A stretch of DNA of 64,000 nucleotides. Origin: Pseudomonas tensinigenes. Lineage in GTDB: Bacteria; Pseudomonadota; Gammaproteobacteria; Pseudomonadales; Pseudomonadaceae. Both the position numbers and the translations under genes were made by a program. The DNA lies in the NCBI RefSeq assembly GCF_014268445.2, contig NZ_CP077089.1:2845501-2909500 (forward strand), written 5' to 3'. Positions within the stretch are counted from its first letter, which is position 1, and each line of letters starts with the position of its first letter. This document shows, one piece after another, positions 18,057 through 26,952 of this stretch. The notes below the pieces were generated by a model that did no database searches, had not been told where the DNA came from, and saw nothing but the letters and a program-made list of their open reading frames with translations.

Positions 18057-18680
18057 TCACGGCGTACCGTTTCGACCGTGCAGCACGTAGCCGGGACGCA
18101 GGCTCAGACGCTCGTAATAAGCCTTTACCGCGGCAAAATCCGGGTGAGCCAATGGTGTTTCGAACCAGCGGTTCACCGACAGCCCGATGGGAATATCCGC
18201 CAGGGAAAACGCCTCGCCACTGACGTAAGCGCCGGTCTTTTCCAATTGCCGGTCGAGGATGGCCATGTTTCGCGCCCAGTCGCGGCAACCGGCTGACAAT
18301 GCGGCGCTGTCCTGATGTTCCGGCGATTGGCGCGCCAGCGATAGAAACGCGTACGACCACGAGCGATTCAGCTCCGATGCCTGCCAGTCGATCCACTGAT
18401 CAACCCGCGCCCGGGTTTGCGGTTCGGTCGGATAGAGGTGCAAACCGTCATAACGCGACACCAGATAACGAATGATCGTGTTCGATTCCCACAAGGTGAA
18501 ATCACCGTCCTCAATCACCGGCACCATGGCACAGGGATTGAGCGCGAGGAACTCCGAATCGTTGGTCGATTTGAAGCCCGAACCCCAGTCTTCTCGCTCG
18601 AAAGGAATGTGCAATTCAGCGCAAGTCCACAGCACTTTGCGCACGTTGATCGATGAGGCTTTACCGAGTATTCGCAGCAC
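18057..18680 (-). CDS. Glutathione S-transferase family protein
   Basis: Protein of 207 residues with an N-terminal thioredoxin-fold domain (about 1-80; candidate catalytic Ser in KASSINVRK, then VPVIEDGDF and ESNTI for glutathione binding) and an all-helical C-terminal domain with the SLADIPIG capping motif. The GTG at 18680 is preferred: it lies six bases after AAGGGA and places the beta-1 strand LRILGKASS at the expected distance; TTG at 18698 is the alternative. The protein is probably cytosolic. Its 3' end is seven bases from the HxlR stop. Substrate unknown. Confidence 0.9.
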   Translation of the reverse strand: MLRILGKASSINVRKVLWTCAELHIPFEREDWGSGFKSTNDSEFLALNPCAMVPVIEDGDFTLWESNTIIRYLVSRYDGLHLYPTEPQTRARVDQWIDWQASELNRSWSYAFLSLARQSPEHQDSAALSAGCRDWARNMAILDRQLEKTGAYVSGEAFSLADIPIGLSVNRWFETPLAHPDFAAVKAYYERLSLRPGYVLHGRNGTP

Positions 18681-18736
18681 TGGATGTCCCTTACCCAATC
18701 GTCGTCAGGCGTAAACAAATACCACACCGCAACGGA

Positions 18737-18766
18737 GAAGGCCCGCACAGCGCGGGCCTTCTTTTT
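18737..18766. terminator. Strong GC hairpin with T-run
   Basis: A 10-bp perfect stem GAAGGCCCGC / GCGGGCCTTC with a five-base loop, followed on the plus strand by TTTTT. It lies just past the 3' end of the minus-strand NCS1 permease gene and before the GST start. The U-tract favours the plus strand, while the genes on both sides run on the minus strand, so it may be bidirectional or may block antisense readthrough. Confidence 0.7.
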
Positions 18767-18779
18767 CAGCGCATCAATC

Positions 18780-20195
18780 TCACAGATTGCCCGCCAGTTT
18801 TCCGCCCATCATCCGTCGACGGTAAGACGTGTCTCGGTTAGCCAGCCAGAAATACAACGGCGAGGTCACCAGCAGTCCCACCAGCCAGGACAGATCCGCA
18901 CCGTTGATGTGCGCCGACACCGGGCCGACGTACAGCGGCGTGTTCATGAACGGGATCTGCACGGCGATGCCGATTGCGTAAGCCAGCAACGCCTGCGGGT
19001 TGTAGCGGCCGTAGATGCCGCCGTCGACCTGGAAGATTGACTGGATGTCGTACTGACCTTTGTGGATCGCATAGAAGTCGATCAGGTTGATCGCCGTCCA
19101 CGGCACCAACACCACCAGCAACACCAGCACCATGTCGACGAAGTGGCCGATGAAGTCTTTCGAGGCGCCGACGGCGGCAAAGCAGCAAGCCAGCAACACG
19201 ATGATCGAGATCACTGCGCGGCTCTTGGCGGTGGGGATCCAGCGGTAGGCGAAGGTCTGCACCAGAGTGATCAGCGACAGCACCGCGCCGTAAAGGTTGA
19301 GGGCGTTGTGGCTGATCACGCTGAGCAGAAACAGCACCAGCATCAGCGGGCCAATGGAACCGGTGGCGAGTTTCACTGCATCCATGGTGTCCATGCCGAC
19401 GGGCGTCGCCAGCACCGCGACGGCGCCGAAAATAAACGCCAGACTCGAACCGAGCGCCGACCCCAAGTACGTGGTCCAGAACGTCGACGAGACTTTGACG
19501 TCGGCCGGCAAGTACCGCGAATAATCCGACACGTAAGGCGCAAACGCGATCTGCCACAGCGCGGCCAGCGACACGGTGGCCAGCCAACCGGAGAGGTTGA
19601 AGCTGCCACGGGTGAGGAAGTCGTCAGTCTGAATGTGGGTGAATATGTAGCCGAAACCGACGACGATGCCGATCCCCAGCACCCAGGTGCCGATGCGGTT
19701 GAGTACATGGATAAAGCGGTAGCCAATGATGCCGATGATTCCCGAACCGACTGCGCCAATGACGATACCGACCGGCACCGGAACGCTGTCGACCACGCCG
19801 TGCAACGACTTGCCGGCCAGCACGATGTTGGAAGCGAAGAAGCCGATGTACATGACGCCGGCGATCAGCACCACCAGCAACGCGCCAAGCGAGCCGAACT
19901 GCGCGCGACTCTGGATCATCTGCGGAATGCCCATCTGCGGGCCTTGCGCCGAGTGCAGCGCCATCAGCACACCACCGACCAGATGGCCGACGAGAATGGC
20001 GACGATGCCCCAGACCAGATTCAAGTGAAACAACTGCACGCCCAGCGCACCGGTAACGATGGGCAACGGCGCGATGTTGCCGCCGAACCAGAGCGTGAAC
20101 AGATCCCTGACCTTTCCGTGGCGATCTTCGGGGGGCACGTATCCTATCGTGTGTTTTTCAATCAGCGGAGCGGAGGTTGCTGCAGGGGTAGCCAT
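18780..20195 (-). CDS. NCS1-family permease (cytosine/purine-type), paralog 1
   Basis: Inner-membrane permease of 471 residues with about twelve helices and NCS1 hallmarks: RDLFTLWFGGNIAPLPIVTG in helix 1, PYVSDYSRYLP mid-protein, and SHNALNLYGA in helix 8. NCS1 members import cytosine, allantoin, hydantoins or related N-heterocycles with Na+ or H+. ATG at 20195 begins MATPAATSAP. A close full-length paralog of the same length lies at 42846-44258. It is divergent from a LysR gene. The FMO/RidA/DUF1028/ArgE-type operon lies beyond that regulator, so this is probably the importer for its substrate. Confidence 0.92.
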   Translation of the reverse strand: MATPAATSAPLIEKHTIGYVPPEDRHGKVRDLFTLWFGGNIAPLPIVTGALGVQLFHLNLVWGIVAILVGHLVGGVLMALHSAQGPQMGIPQMIQSRAQFGSLGALLVVLIAGVMYIGFFASNIVLAGKSLHGVVDSVPVPVGIVIGAVGSGIIGIIGYRFIHVLNRIGTWVLGIGIVVGFGYIFTHIQTDDFLTRGSFNLSGWLATVSLAALWQIAFAPYVSDYSRYLPADVKVSSTFWTTYLGSALGSSLAFIFGAVAVLATPVGMDTMDAVKLATGSIGPLMLVLFLLSVISHNALNLYGAVLSLITLVQTFAYRWIPTAKSRAVISIIVLLACCFAAVGASKDFIGHFVDMVLVLLVVLVPWTAINLIDFYAIHKGQYDIQSIFQVDGGIYGRYNPQALLAYAIGIAVQIPFMNTPLYVGPVSAHINGADLSWLVGLLVTSPLYFWLANRDTSYRRRMMGGKLAGNL

Positions 20196-20218
20196 GACGA
20201 ACTCCAAGGCAAGGATGA

Positions 20219-20232
20219 GTACGTGGACGTAC
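20219..20232. promoter_or_regulatory. Perfect inverted repeat GTACGT-GG-ACGTAC
   Basis: A 14-base inverted repeat 24 bases upstream of the NCS1 permease start, within the 259-base gap shared with the divergent LysR gene. It may be a regulator site or a short leader hairpin. The rest of this gap shows an A-rich run near 20330 but no other clear element. Confidence 0.3.
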
Positions 20233-20454
20233 TTCGGCAAGCGCCGGCACGGGCGGCGCATTTCTTGTTGAAGCGATCATGTGCAAAGCACCGCGAGAGA
20301 TAAATTAGTAAGTTTGTTGCTACAGACCTTAAAAAAAATATGCTCCGGGTGAGGCCTGGCTCCGGTATGTTCAGGCTTCTCTCTTATCTTGATTCACAGC
20401 GCTTTGTGCAGGAGCTGCCGAAGGCTGCGATCGTTTGATTTTCTGGAGATTCCC

Positions 20455-21366
20455 ATGGCCGCCTACAACCTGCGCCAGCTCAAATACTTCGTCACCACCG
20501 CCGACTGCGGCAGCGTCGCCGAAGCGTCGCGCAAGCTCTACATCGCGCAGCCGTCGGTCTCCACCGCGATCAAGCACCTGGAAGAAAGTTTCGGCGTGCA
20601 GCTGTTCATCCGCCATCACGCCCAGGGTGTATCGCTGACGCCCAGTGGCTCGCGGTTCTATCGCAAGGCACTGGAGCTGCTGCGGGTGGCTCACGAGTTC
20701 GAACAGAACGCACTGGCCGATAACGATGTGGTAGCCGGGCAAATCGATATCGGCTGTTTTGAAACTGTCGCGCCGCTGTACCTGCCGCGCCTGATCGCCG
20801 GTTTCAAGGAACGCTGGCCGGGGGTGGAAATCCGCATTCGCGACGGTGAGCAGCAAGAGCTGGTGCAGGCGCTGACCGCCGGCAGCATCGACCTGGCGAT
20901 GCTGTTCGAGCACGATCTCGATAGCACGATTGAAACCACGCCGCTGATGCCCGCGCAGCAGCCTTACGCCTTGCTCCCGGCCGATCACCGCTTTGCGCAA
21001 CAGGCGAAAGTCTCGCTGCATGATCTGGTGCTGGAGCCCATGATTCTGCTCGACGTGGTGCCGAGCCGGACCTACTTCGTGAGCATTTTCGAGGAGCGCG
21101 GGTTGACCCCGCACATTGTGTTCAGCTCCCCATCAATCGAGATGGTGCGCGGCATGGTCGGGCGCGGTTTCGGCTTTTCGATTCTGGTCACCAAACCGTT
21201 CAGCGACTACACCTACGACGGCCAGAAAGTCGTCTGCGTGCCGCTGGCGGAAACCGTGACCGGGTCGGGATTGTCGGCAGCCTGGCTGCGGCGGGTGCAA
21301 CTGACCAAACCGGTGCAGTTGTTTGTCGACCATTGCCGTGAAGAGTTGGCCCGACTGTACGCTTGA
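20455..21366 (+). CDS. LysR-family transcriptional regulator
   Basis: LysR regulator of 303 residues with HTH at about 8-66 (AEASRKLYIAQPSVSTAIKHLE) and an effector domain from about 93. ATG at 20455 follows CTGGAGATTCCC, a fair ribosome-binding site. It lies between the divergent NCS1 permease and the convergent ArgE-type gene, whose stop is 19 bases away. It is therefore the obvious candidate to control the whole 18.8-25.1 kb catabolic module, and possibly its distant partner at 40.8-44.3 kb. Confidence 0.93.
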   Translation: MAAYNLRQLKYFVTTADCGSVAEASRKLYIAQPSVSTAIKHLEESFGVQLFIRHHAQGVSLTPSGSRFYRKALELLRVAHEFEQNALADNDVVAGQIDIGCFETVAPLYLPRLIAGFKERWPGVEIRIRDGEQQELVQALTAGSIDLAMLFEHDLDSTIETTPLMPAQQPYALLPADHRFAQQAKVSLHDLVLEPMILLDVVPSRTYFVSIFEERGLTPHIVFSSPSIEMVRGMVGRGFGFSILVTKPFSDYTYDGQKVVCVPLAETVTGSGLSAAWLRRVQLTKPVQLFVDHCREELARLYA

Positions 21367-21384
21367 GAGCAGTCGAGCCACGGT

Positions 21385-22533
21385 TCAATCGCTGATGAAT
21401 GTCAGCACCCGTTGGAGCATTTCGTCGCAGGCCTTCAGTTGATCGAGGCTGACAAACTCGTCGGGTTTGTGGCCCTGATCCATGCTGCCGGGCCCGCAGA
21501 CCACGGTCGGGATACCCGCCGCATCAAACAGTCCGCCTTCCGTGCCGAACGCCACCGTGGCGAAATCCGTTGAACCGCAGAACGCCGCAATCAGCTCGGC
21601 GGCCTGGCTCTGCGCATCGGTGACCAACCCCGGATAGGCTGATAATTCGCTGAAGCGGATCTCGCTTTGCGCACTGATCGCGCGCATGCGCGGCAGCACT
21701 TCGCGTTCGGCGTAGGCTTTCAGTGCTTGGGCGACGAGGCCCGGATCCTGCGAGGGCAGGGCGCGAATTTCGAAATCGAAACGGCAATCGGCAGGCACGA
21801 TGTTCAAGGCCTTGCCGCCGCTGATCACTCCGGTTTGCACGGTGCTGTAGGGCGGGTCGAAGCGCGCATCGTGATGCTCCGGCGCTTTCAGTTGCTGACC
21901 GAGGCGACCAAGCTCAGCGATCAGTTCGGCGGCGTATTCAATCGCATTGACGCCCAGTGGCGCGTAAGCCGAATGGCACGGATGGCCATGCACATCGCAA
22001 CGCATCGCCAGTTTGCCTTTGTGGCCGAGTACCGGTTTCAGTTCGGTCGGTTCGCCGATGATGCACAGCAGCGGTTTGACTGGACGCTGCTGCAAGACCT
22101 CGAGCAGCGAACGCACGCCGAGGCAGCCGACCTCTTCGTCGTAAGACAGGGCAATGTGCACCGGCAGGTGCAACGACGCCTGCACCAGCGCCGGCACCAA
22201 CGCCAGCACGCAGGCAATATAACCTTTCATGTCCGCCGTACCGCGCCCGAACAGTTTGCCGTCGCGTTCCGTCAGTTCGAACGGCGGCAGCGTCCACGGC
22301 TGACCATCGACCGGCACCACATCGGTGTGCCCGGACAGCACGATACCCGGTTGATCCACCGGGCCGATCGTGGCGAACAGGTTGGCCTTGCTGCGCTCAT
22401 CGTTGTAGATCAGCGCGCAGGACACGTCGAAACTTGCGAGGTAATCGCGGACGAATTCGATCAGTTGCAAGTTGGATCCACGGCTGGTGGTATCGAAACC
22501 CACCAGCGCCTTGAGCAACTCGACGCTGTTCAT
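21385..22533 (-). CDS. argE: ArgE-type M20 metallohydrolase (acetylornithine deacetylase family)
   Basis: M20 peptidase-family hydrolase of 382 residues, almost the length of Escherichia ArgE (383). Metal and catalytic residues are visible: H69 and D71 in SGHTDVVPVD, D101 in GRGTADMKG, and E133/E134 in YDEEVG, with a lid or dimerisation domain in the middle. It cleaves N-acyl amino acids. Its start overlaps the DUF1028 stop (ATGA). The context (DUF1028, RidA-family, flavin monooxygenase, NCS1) is catabolic rather than arginine biosynthetic, so an N-acylated or N-carbamoylated intermediate is a better guess than N-acetylornithine. The argE symbol reflects family only. Confidence 0.85.
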   Translation of the reverse strand: MNSVELLKALVGFDTTSRGSNLQLIEFVRDYLASFDVSCALIYNDERSKANLFATIGPVDQPGIVLSGHTDVVPVDGQPWTLPPFELTERDGKLFGRGTADMKGYIACVLALVPALVQASLHLPVHIALSYDEEVGCLGVRSLLEVLQQRPVKPLLCIIGEPTELKPVLGHKGKLAMRCDVHGHPCHSAYAPLGVNAIEYAAELIAELGRLGQQLKAPEHHDARFDPPYSTVQTGVISGGKALNIVPADCRFDFEIRALPSQDPGLVAQALKAYAEREVLPRMRAISAQSEIRFSELSAYPGLVTDAQSQAAELIAAFCGSTDFATVAFGTEGGLFDAAGIPTVVCGPGSMDQGHKPDEFVSLDQLKACDEMLQRVLTFISD

Positions 22534-23207
22534 CGGTCATCACCGGCCACGCCATAACCGGGAGCTTTGGCGGGGTCGAGGGCGCGATCGATGTAGTCCT
22601 GCAACTGGGGTTGATACGCATCCCAGAGCTTTTGCAACTGACCGATCGGGTCTTCATCAGCCCAGTCGACGCGCAGGTTGACGATCGGCCAGGTCTGTTC
22701 GCCGACCACCACGACAGCGGCCGAATGCACCGGGCCGGCTTCGCCACCGAGCGCTTGCGCGGCGTGCAGGGCCTTGAGCAGACGATCAGCGAGTTGACCT
22801 TCGCCGTCCTCGAAGGCGCTGACCATCGCTTCGATCACCGAACGCCCGGCGAGCATGTTACCGGCGGCGACGCACTGTTCGCCGCTGACGGCGTTGTGCA
22901 CGCCGAGGGTTTGCGCACCGCTGAAATGTGCGGTCTGGCCGAGGTGGTTGATCGCCGTGATCTGGCGGTACTGGCTGTAGCCGTTGCGCGTGAGGACTTT
23001 GTCCAGCGCATCGTCCGGCGCCAGGCCTTGCTCCATCAGCGCGAGGACTTCCGGGCCGAGAGACGGCAGGGTGATGTTCTGGCTCGACACCGCACCAACG
23101 CCGGGCAGCAGCCACGGGCAGCGCGCACCGACGGCGATGCTGGAGGAACTGATGCCGACACCGAACTGGCCGGTTTCGGCGCAGCGGGCTGCGATTGAAA
23201 AGGTCAT
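22530..23207 (-). CDS. DUF1028 Ntn-hydrolase-like protein
   Basis: A 225-residue DUF1028 protein opening MTFSIAARCAETGQFGVGIS; the SIAARDxxTGxxGVAxxSSSxAVG pattern is the family signature. DUF1028 has an N-terminal-nucleophile-hydrolase-like fold and usually lies beside amidohydrolases or RidA proteins, but no activity is established that I know of. It is co-translated with the ArgE-type gene (four-base overlap) and follows the RidA-family gene across a REP pair. It may act on an amide or lactam in the same pathway. Confidence 0.87.
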   Translation of the reverse strand: MTFSIAARCAETGQFGVGISSSSIAVGARCPWLLPGVGAVSSQNITLPSLGPEVLALMEQGLAPDDALDKVLTRNGYSQYRQITAINHLGQTAHFSGAQTLGVHNAVSGEQCVAAGNMLAGRSVIEAMVSAFEDGEGQLADRLLKALHAAQALGGEAGPVHSAAVVVVGEQTWPIVNLRVDWADEDPIGQLQKLWDAYQPQLQDYIDRALDPAKAPGYGVAGDDR

Positions 23208-23240
23208 CTATTGAACTCCTTGTGTGTCTGGACTGGCCTC

Positions 23241-23305
23241 TTCGCGAGCAGGCTCGCTCCCACAATGAAATGCATTCCAAATGTGGGAGCGAGCCTGCTC
23301 GCGAA
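23241..23305. repeat. REP doublet (REPIN) inside an operon
   Basis: Short-spacer inverted pair of the tcgcgagcaggctcgctccc motif with about 18 bases between copies, nearly identical to the pair at 2473. It lies between the RidA-family and DUF1028 genes, which are otherwise colinear, so it could stabilise or attenuate part of the transcript. Confidence 0.93.
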
Positions 23306-23327
23306 GGCCGCGACTCGGTGTGATGTC

Positions 23328-23744
23328 TTACTCAGGAATCACCGCAATCACATCAATCTCCATCAGCCACTGCGGCTGCCCCAGCGCCGACACCACCAGT
23401 CCAGTGGAGATCGGGAACACGCCTTTAAGCCACTTGCCGACTTCGCCATACACCGCTTCGCGATAACGCGGGTCGATCAGGTACGTGGTGGTTTTGACGA
23501 TGTGGCTCATGTCACTGCCGGCTTCTTCGAGCAGTTGCTTGACGTTGCGCATGGCCTGTTCGGCCTGCGCGCGCGGATCACCCAGACCCACCAGATTGCC
23601 GTCGAAATCCGTGCCGACCTGACCACGGACATACACGGTGTTGCCGGCACGCACGGCCTGGCACAGGTCATTGTCCAGGGTCTGGTTCGGGTAGGTGTCT
23701 TTGGTGTTGAACATGCGGATGCGAGTGTGGGTGGGCTGGCTCAT
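23328..23744 (-). CDS. RidA-family protein lacking the archetypal arginine
   Basis: YjgF/YER057c/UK114-fold protein of 138 residues that would form a trimer in the cytosol. Archetypal RidA uses a conserved Arg in its RPARxxV-type segment to bind the substrate carboxylate during 2-iminobutyrate deamination. Here the equivalent stretch reads FPISTGLVVSALGQPQWLMEIDV, with no Arg, placing it with the Rid4-7-like groups that are not expected to deaminate imines in that way. It lies between the flavin monooxygenase gene and DUF1028. A role like RutC in handling a reactive amide or enamine is plausible but inferred. Confidence 0.88.
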   Translation of the reverse strand: MSQPTHTRIRMFNTKDTYPNQTLDNDLCQAVRAGNTVYVRGQVGTDFDGNLVGLGDPRAQAEQAMRNVKQLLEEAGSDMSHIVKTTTYLIDPRYREAVYGEVGKWLKGVFPISTGLVVSALGQPQWLMEIDVIAVIPE

Positions 23745-23802
23745 GAAAGGCTCCTGAAGAAGGTTTGCTCGGCGCAATCGGCGCCGGAGCGAAAAAAGGC
23801 AA

Positions 23803-25122
23803 TCAAGCGTCGACGGTATCGGCGGCTTTGTTGTGGCTGCTCGAATGCAGTGCGGCTTCACGCTGCTCGGCATCGCGATAGTCCAGATACTTGCGTTGGG
23901 TGGCGATGTGATCGGCGACGTGCTTGGCGTCGTGCCACACGCCCCAGATAAACGACGAACCCCGGCGCGACTGCCACGGCAGACCGAGGAAATACACACC
24001 CGGTTCGCTCGACACACCGCGCTGATGCACCGGCTTGCCCTTGTCGTCGAACGCCGCGACTCGCAGCCAGGAATAATCCACGGCGAACCCGGTGGCCCAG
24101 ATGATCGACGTGATACCGGCCTTGGCCAGATCCAGATCGGCCAGCGGATTTTTCACGCACTCGGGGTCCGGATAGGTTTCGCGCGCTTCAGGTTCTTCCG
24201 GCAGATCGAGGCCGTTGCGCTCGATGTAGGCATCGGCGGCATCGAGCAACGCCAGGTAATTCTCGTCGCCGCGAGTGAGGTTGCCGACCAGGTCCTGCTT
24301 GAAGGTCACCACGCCGTTATTGAACGATTCGGTGACGCCAACCAGGGTCATGCCGCGATGGGCCAGACCACGGAAATCGATGGTGCGCCCGCCATGGGCA
24401 CCGCTGACCGCGATGGTCACGTGCTCACGCCCCGGTTTCATCGCCGCTTGATCCCACTCGCCAAGCACGCCCAACCACCAGCAGAAATCCCGGTTGCGAT
24501 AGGCGCGAGGTGGGCGATCGTGGGCGCCGACCGACAGGTAAACCTGCTTGCCGGAACGTTGCAGCTCATCGGCAATCTGCACGCCGGAAGAACCGGCACC
24601 GACCACCAGCACTGCGCCTGCCGGCAGTTGCTGCGGATTGCGGTAATCAGCGGAGTGGATCTGCAACAGACGTTCGTCCTGCGGGGCAATCGCCGGAATC
24701 ACCGGTTTCTGAAACGGCCCGGTCGCAGCGACCACACGACTGGCTTCGATCACGCCTTCGGAGGTCTCGACGGTGAAACCCGGGCGCCCGACATTGCGCA
24801 CCACGCTTTTCACTTCAACGCCGGTGCGGATCGGCGCATTGAATTTCTTTGCATAGGCTTCGAAGTAATCCGCCACGCGCTCTTTCGGGGCGAAGCCGTC
24901 GGGATCGACGTCATCGAATTCCAGGCCGGGAAAGCGGTCGTGCCAGGCCGGGCCGTTGGCAACCAGCGAGTCCCAACGCCCGGTGCGCCAGCGTTCGGCA
25001 ATGCGATTGCGCTCCAGCACGAGGTGCGGCACACCGAGTTTGCTCAGGTGTTCGCTCATGGCGACGCCTGCCTGGCCAGCACCCACGATCAGCGTGTCTG
25101 TTTTTATTATTGCAGTGGTCAT
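23803..25122 (-). CDS. Flavin-containing monooxygenase-like NAD(P)/FAD oxidoreductase
   Basis: Two-dinucleotide-binding flavoprotein of 439 residues (CzcO/YUCCA-type). FAD-binding GAGQAG lies at 14-19, a second Rossmann motif GAGSSG at about 184-189, and the ATGF motif near 350. It probably oxygenates a nitrogen or carbon centre of a small substrate with NADPH and O2. It is the first gene of a four-gene minus-strand operon (RidA-family, DUF1028, ArgE-type). The 259-base gap upstream holds no gene; it contains an AT-rich stretch near 25220 that may be the promoter and an inverted repeat at 25341-25374. Confidence 0.9.
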   Translation of the reverse strand: MTTAIIKTDTLIVGAGQAGVAMSEHLSKLGVPHLVLERNRIAERWRTGRWDSLVANGPAWHDRFPGLEFDDVDPDGFAPKERVADYFEAYAKKFNAPIRTGVEVKSVVRNVGRPGFTVETSEGVIEASRVVAATGPFQKPVIPAIAPQDERLLQIHSADYRNPQQLPAGAVLVVGAGSSGVQIADELQRSGKQVYLSVGAHDRPPRAYRNRDFCWWLGVLGEWDQAAMKPGREHVTIAVSGAHGGRTIDFRGLAHRGMTLVGVTESFNNGVVTFKQDLVGNLTRGDENYLALLDAADAYIERNGLDLPEEPEARETYPDPECVKNPLADLDLAKAGITSIIWATGFAVDYSWLRVAAFDDKGKPVHQRGVSSEPGVYFLGLPWQSRRGSSFIWGVWHDAKHVADHIATQRKYLDYRDAEQREAALHSSSHNKAADTVDA

Positions 25123-25340
25123 CTCTACATCCTTCCTAGCAAGGCAGTGGGATTCGGGCCGCTGTTGGCTTGTCCGTTTTGCTTGCGGTCAGACTAGGGA
25201 GGAGGGGGATTTCGGTAAAATATTATTAAGCTGGGATGTGAAGATAAAAATCTGATGCAGCGCTTGGAAACCCTTGAAACACAGGGGTTGCAGGAAATCG
25301 GCTGTGGGGTTGGGAGATAAAAAAACCGTTGGCGTAACGT

Positions 25341-25374
25341 GCAGTGGTGAGCAGAATCTTCCCCTCACCACTGC
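25341..25374 (-). terminator. 11-bp inverted repeat, possible esterase terminator
   Basis: GCAGTGGTGAG and CTCACCACTGC pair around a 12-base loop, eight bases beyond the esterase stop on the minus strand. There is no run of T, so it may be an attenuating hairpin rather than an intrinsic terminator. Confidence 0.4.
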
Positions 25375-25381
25375 GCCGGTT

Positions 25382-26200
25382 TCAACGATTCAGAAACGCC
25401 AGCAAATCCTCATTCAGGGCCTGCGCGTGCGTCACCACAAACCCATGTGGCGCACCTGCATAAACCTTCAGTTCGGCGCCCTTGATCTGCGCGGCCGCCT
25501 GCTTGCCGGTGGTTTCAAACGGCACGATCTGGTCGCCGTCGCCATGGATCACCAGTGTCGGTACATCGATCTGGGCCATGTCCGGGCGGAAGTCGGTTTC
25601 CGAGAACGCGGTCACGCAATCCACGGTGCCCTTTAGCGAGGCCAGCAGCGCAATGTTGAGTGTTTGCGCGAGCACGCCGTCAGAGACTTTCTGGCCTTGA
25701 TTGGTGCCATAGAACGGCGCGGCGAAGTCAGCGATGAACTGCGCACGATCCTGCAACAAGCCAGCCTTGATACCGTCGAACACCGAGGTGTCGACACCTT
25801 GCGGGAAATCGGCTTTCTTGCCGAACAGCGGCGTCACCGCGCCCAGCAATACGACACCGGCAACGCGTTCGCTGCCATGACGAGCGATGTAACGGCTGAT
25901 ATCGCCGCCGCCCATGGAGAAGCCCACCAGCGTCACGTCACGCAGGTCCAGGTGGTTGATCAGTTGCGCGATGTCATCGGCGAAAGTGTCGTAGTCATAC
26001 CCGGTCCACGGCTGATCGGAACGGCCGAAACCACGGCGATCGAAGGCAATGGTGCGATAGCCACGGCTGCTCAGGTATTCCATCTGGTATTCCCACATGT
26101 CGGCATCCAGCGGCCAGCCATGGCTGAACAGCACGGGTTTACCGCTGCCCCAATCCTTGTAGTAGATCTCGGTACCGTCTTGCGTGGTGAAGGTGCTCAT
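25382..26200 (-). CDS. Aryl esterase / cofactor-free perhydrolase, PFE family
   Basis: Alpha/beta hydrolase of 272 residues, the same length as the well-studied Pseudomonas fluorescens esterase PFE and similar along its whole length. The catalytic triad is S95 (GFSMGG), D223 and H252 (Met counted). The residue after SHGW in the oxyanion loop is Pro30; the characterised PFE has Leu there (Leu29 in its numbering), and the L29P change raised its peracid-forming activity. This homolog therefore natively has the perhydrolase/haloperoxidase-type residue. ATG at 26200 matches the family start; a longer start would cross the regulatory gap. It is divergent from an HxlR regulator. Confidence 0.93.
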   Translation of the reverse strand: MSTFTTQDGTEIYYKDWGSGKPVLFSHGWPLDADMWEYQMEYLSSRGYRTIAFDRRGFGRSDQPWTGYDYDTFADDIAQLINHLDLRDVTLVGFSMGGGDISRYIARHGSERVAGVVLLGAVTPLFGKKADFPQGVDTSVFDGIKAGLLQDRAQFIADFAAPFYGTNQGQKVSDGVLAQTLNIALLASLKGTVDCVTAFSETDFRPDMAQIDVPTLVIHGDGDQIVPFETTGKQAAAQIKGAELKVYAGAPHGFVVTHAQALNEDLLAFLNR

Positions 26201-26321
26201 GGAAACTCCTGCGTCGGGGGTCAGTGCCGAAATGGCGACATTCACTATCAGCGCAAAGCGCTCCGGCTACTTGTATGCAGGTGCTGGTTTTGCAACGGTC
26301 CAGTCGTGAGGTGTGTCTTGG

Positions 26322-26338
26322 AGTTGTATGATGCAACT
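26322..26338. promoter_or_regulatory. Near-palindrome AGTTGTATGATGCAACT, probable HxlR operator
   Basis: 17-bp imperfect palindrome (AGTTGnATnATnCAACT) 29-45 bases before the HxlR start and about 120 bases before the divergent esterase start. Symmetry and position suggest autoregulation plus control of the esterase. Confidence 0.42.
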
Positions 26339-26366
26339 GTGAGCCGCGAGGCCAATCGATGAATGC

Positions 26367-26831
26367 ATGGAGTACTCCTACGTGAAACGCAAAAGCTTGC
26401 AGGGCAATGCTTGCCCGGTGGCCCGGACACTGGACCTGATCGGCGACTGGTGGTCGTTGCTGATCATTCGTGACGCGCTGGACGGAATTCGGCGTTTCAA
26501 TGATTTTCAGAAGAGCCTGGATATCGCGAAGAACATGCTCAGCGCGCGCCTCAAAGGCCTGGTGGAGCAGGGGATCCTGCAAGCGCTGCCTGCGGCCGAT
26601 GGCGGCGCCTATAAGGAATACGTGCTGACTGAGCGCGGCAAAGCCTTGCAGACGGTGATCGTCGCGCTGTCGCAGTGGGGCGGTGAATTCATGTATGCGC
26701 CGGGTGAGCCGGGTTCGGTGATGGTCGATGCAAAGAATCGTCAGCCGATTCGCAAGCTGACCCTAACGGCGGCCGATGGCCGCGTGCTGGCCCCCGAGGA
26801 CGTCGCCACACGACTGGGTATTGAACACTGA
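26367..26831 (+). CDS. HxlR-family transcriptional regulator
   Basis: Protein of 154 residues with an HxlR winged helix at about 12-100 (CPVARTLDLIGDWWSLLIIRDAL and ISARLKxL-like recognition helix KNMLSARLKGLVEQGIL). Cys16 occupies the conserved N-terminal redox-sensing position of the family. A C-terminal extension of about 50 residues lacks further cysteines. It is divergent from the PFE-type esterase and is the likely repressor of it. It is only distantly similar to the HxlR protein at 17553, so the two are not a recent duplication. Confidence 0.9.
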   Translation: MEYSYVKRKSLQGNACPVARTLDLIGDWWSLLIIRDALDGIRRFNDFQKSLDIAKNMLSARLKGLVEQGILQALPAADGGAYKEYVLTERGKALQTVIVALSQWGGEFMYAPGEPGSVMVDAKNRQPIRKLTLTAADGRVLAPEDVATRLGIEH

Positions 26832-26952
26832 AAAGCGGGGCTGCTTGAACTGAGTTACTCGCTGCCGCCAGATCAATGAAAACGCGCCCTCGCTGTACCG
26901 AACCCAGTTGTACATTCCTCGATACAAACCCGACAAACGGTCGAAACGATTG

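Noticed and set aside
20219..20232. GTACGT-GG-ACGTAC as a firm operator
   Set aside because: It is symmetrical but isolated; LysR sites normally show a T-N11-A core, so I listed it only as a low-confidence feature and not as a finding.
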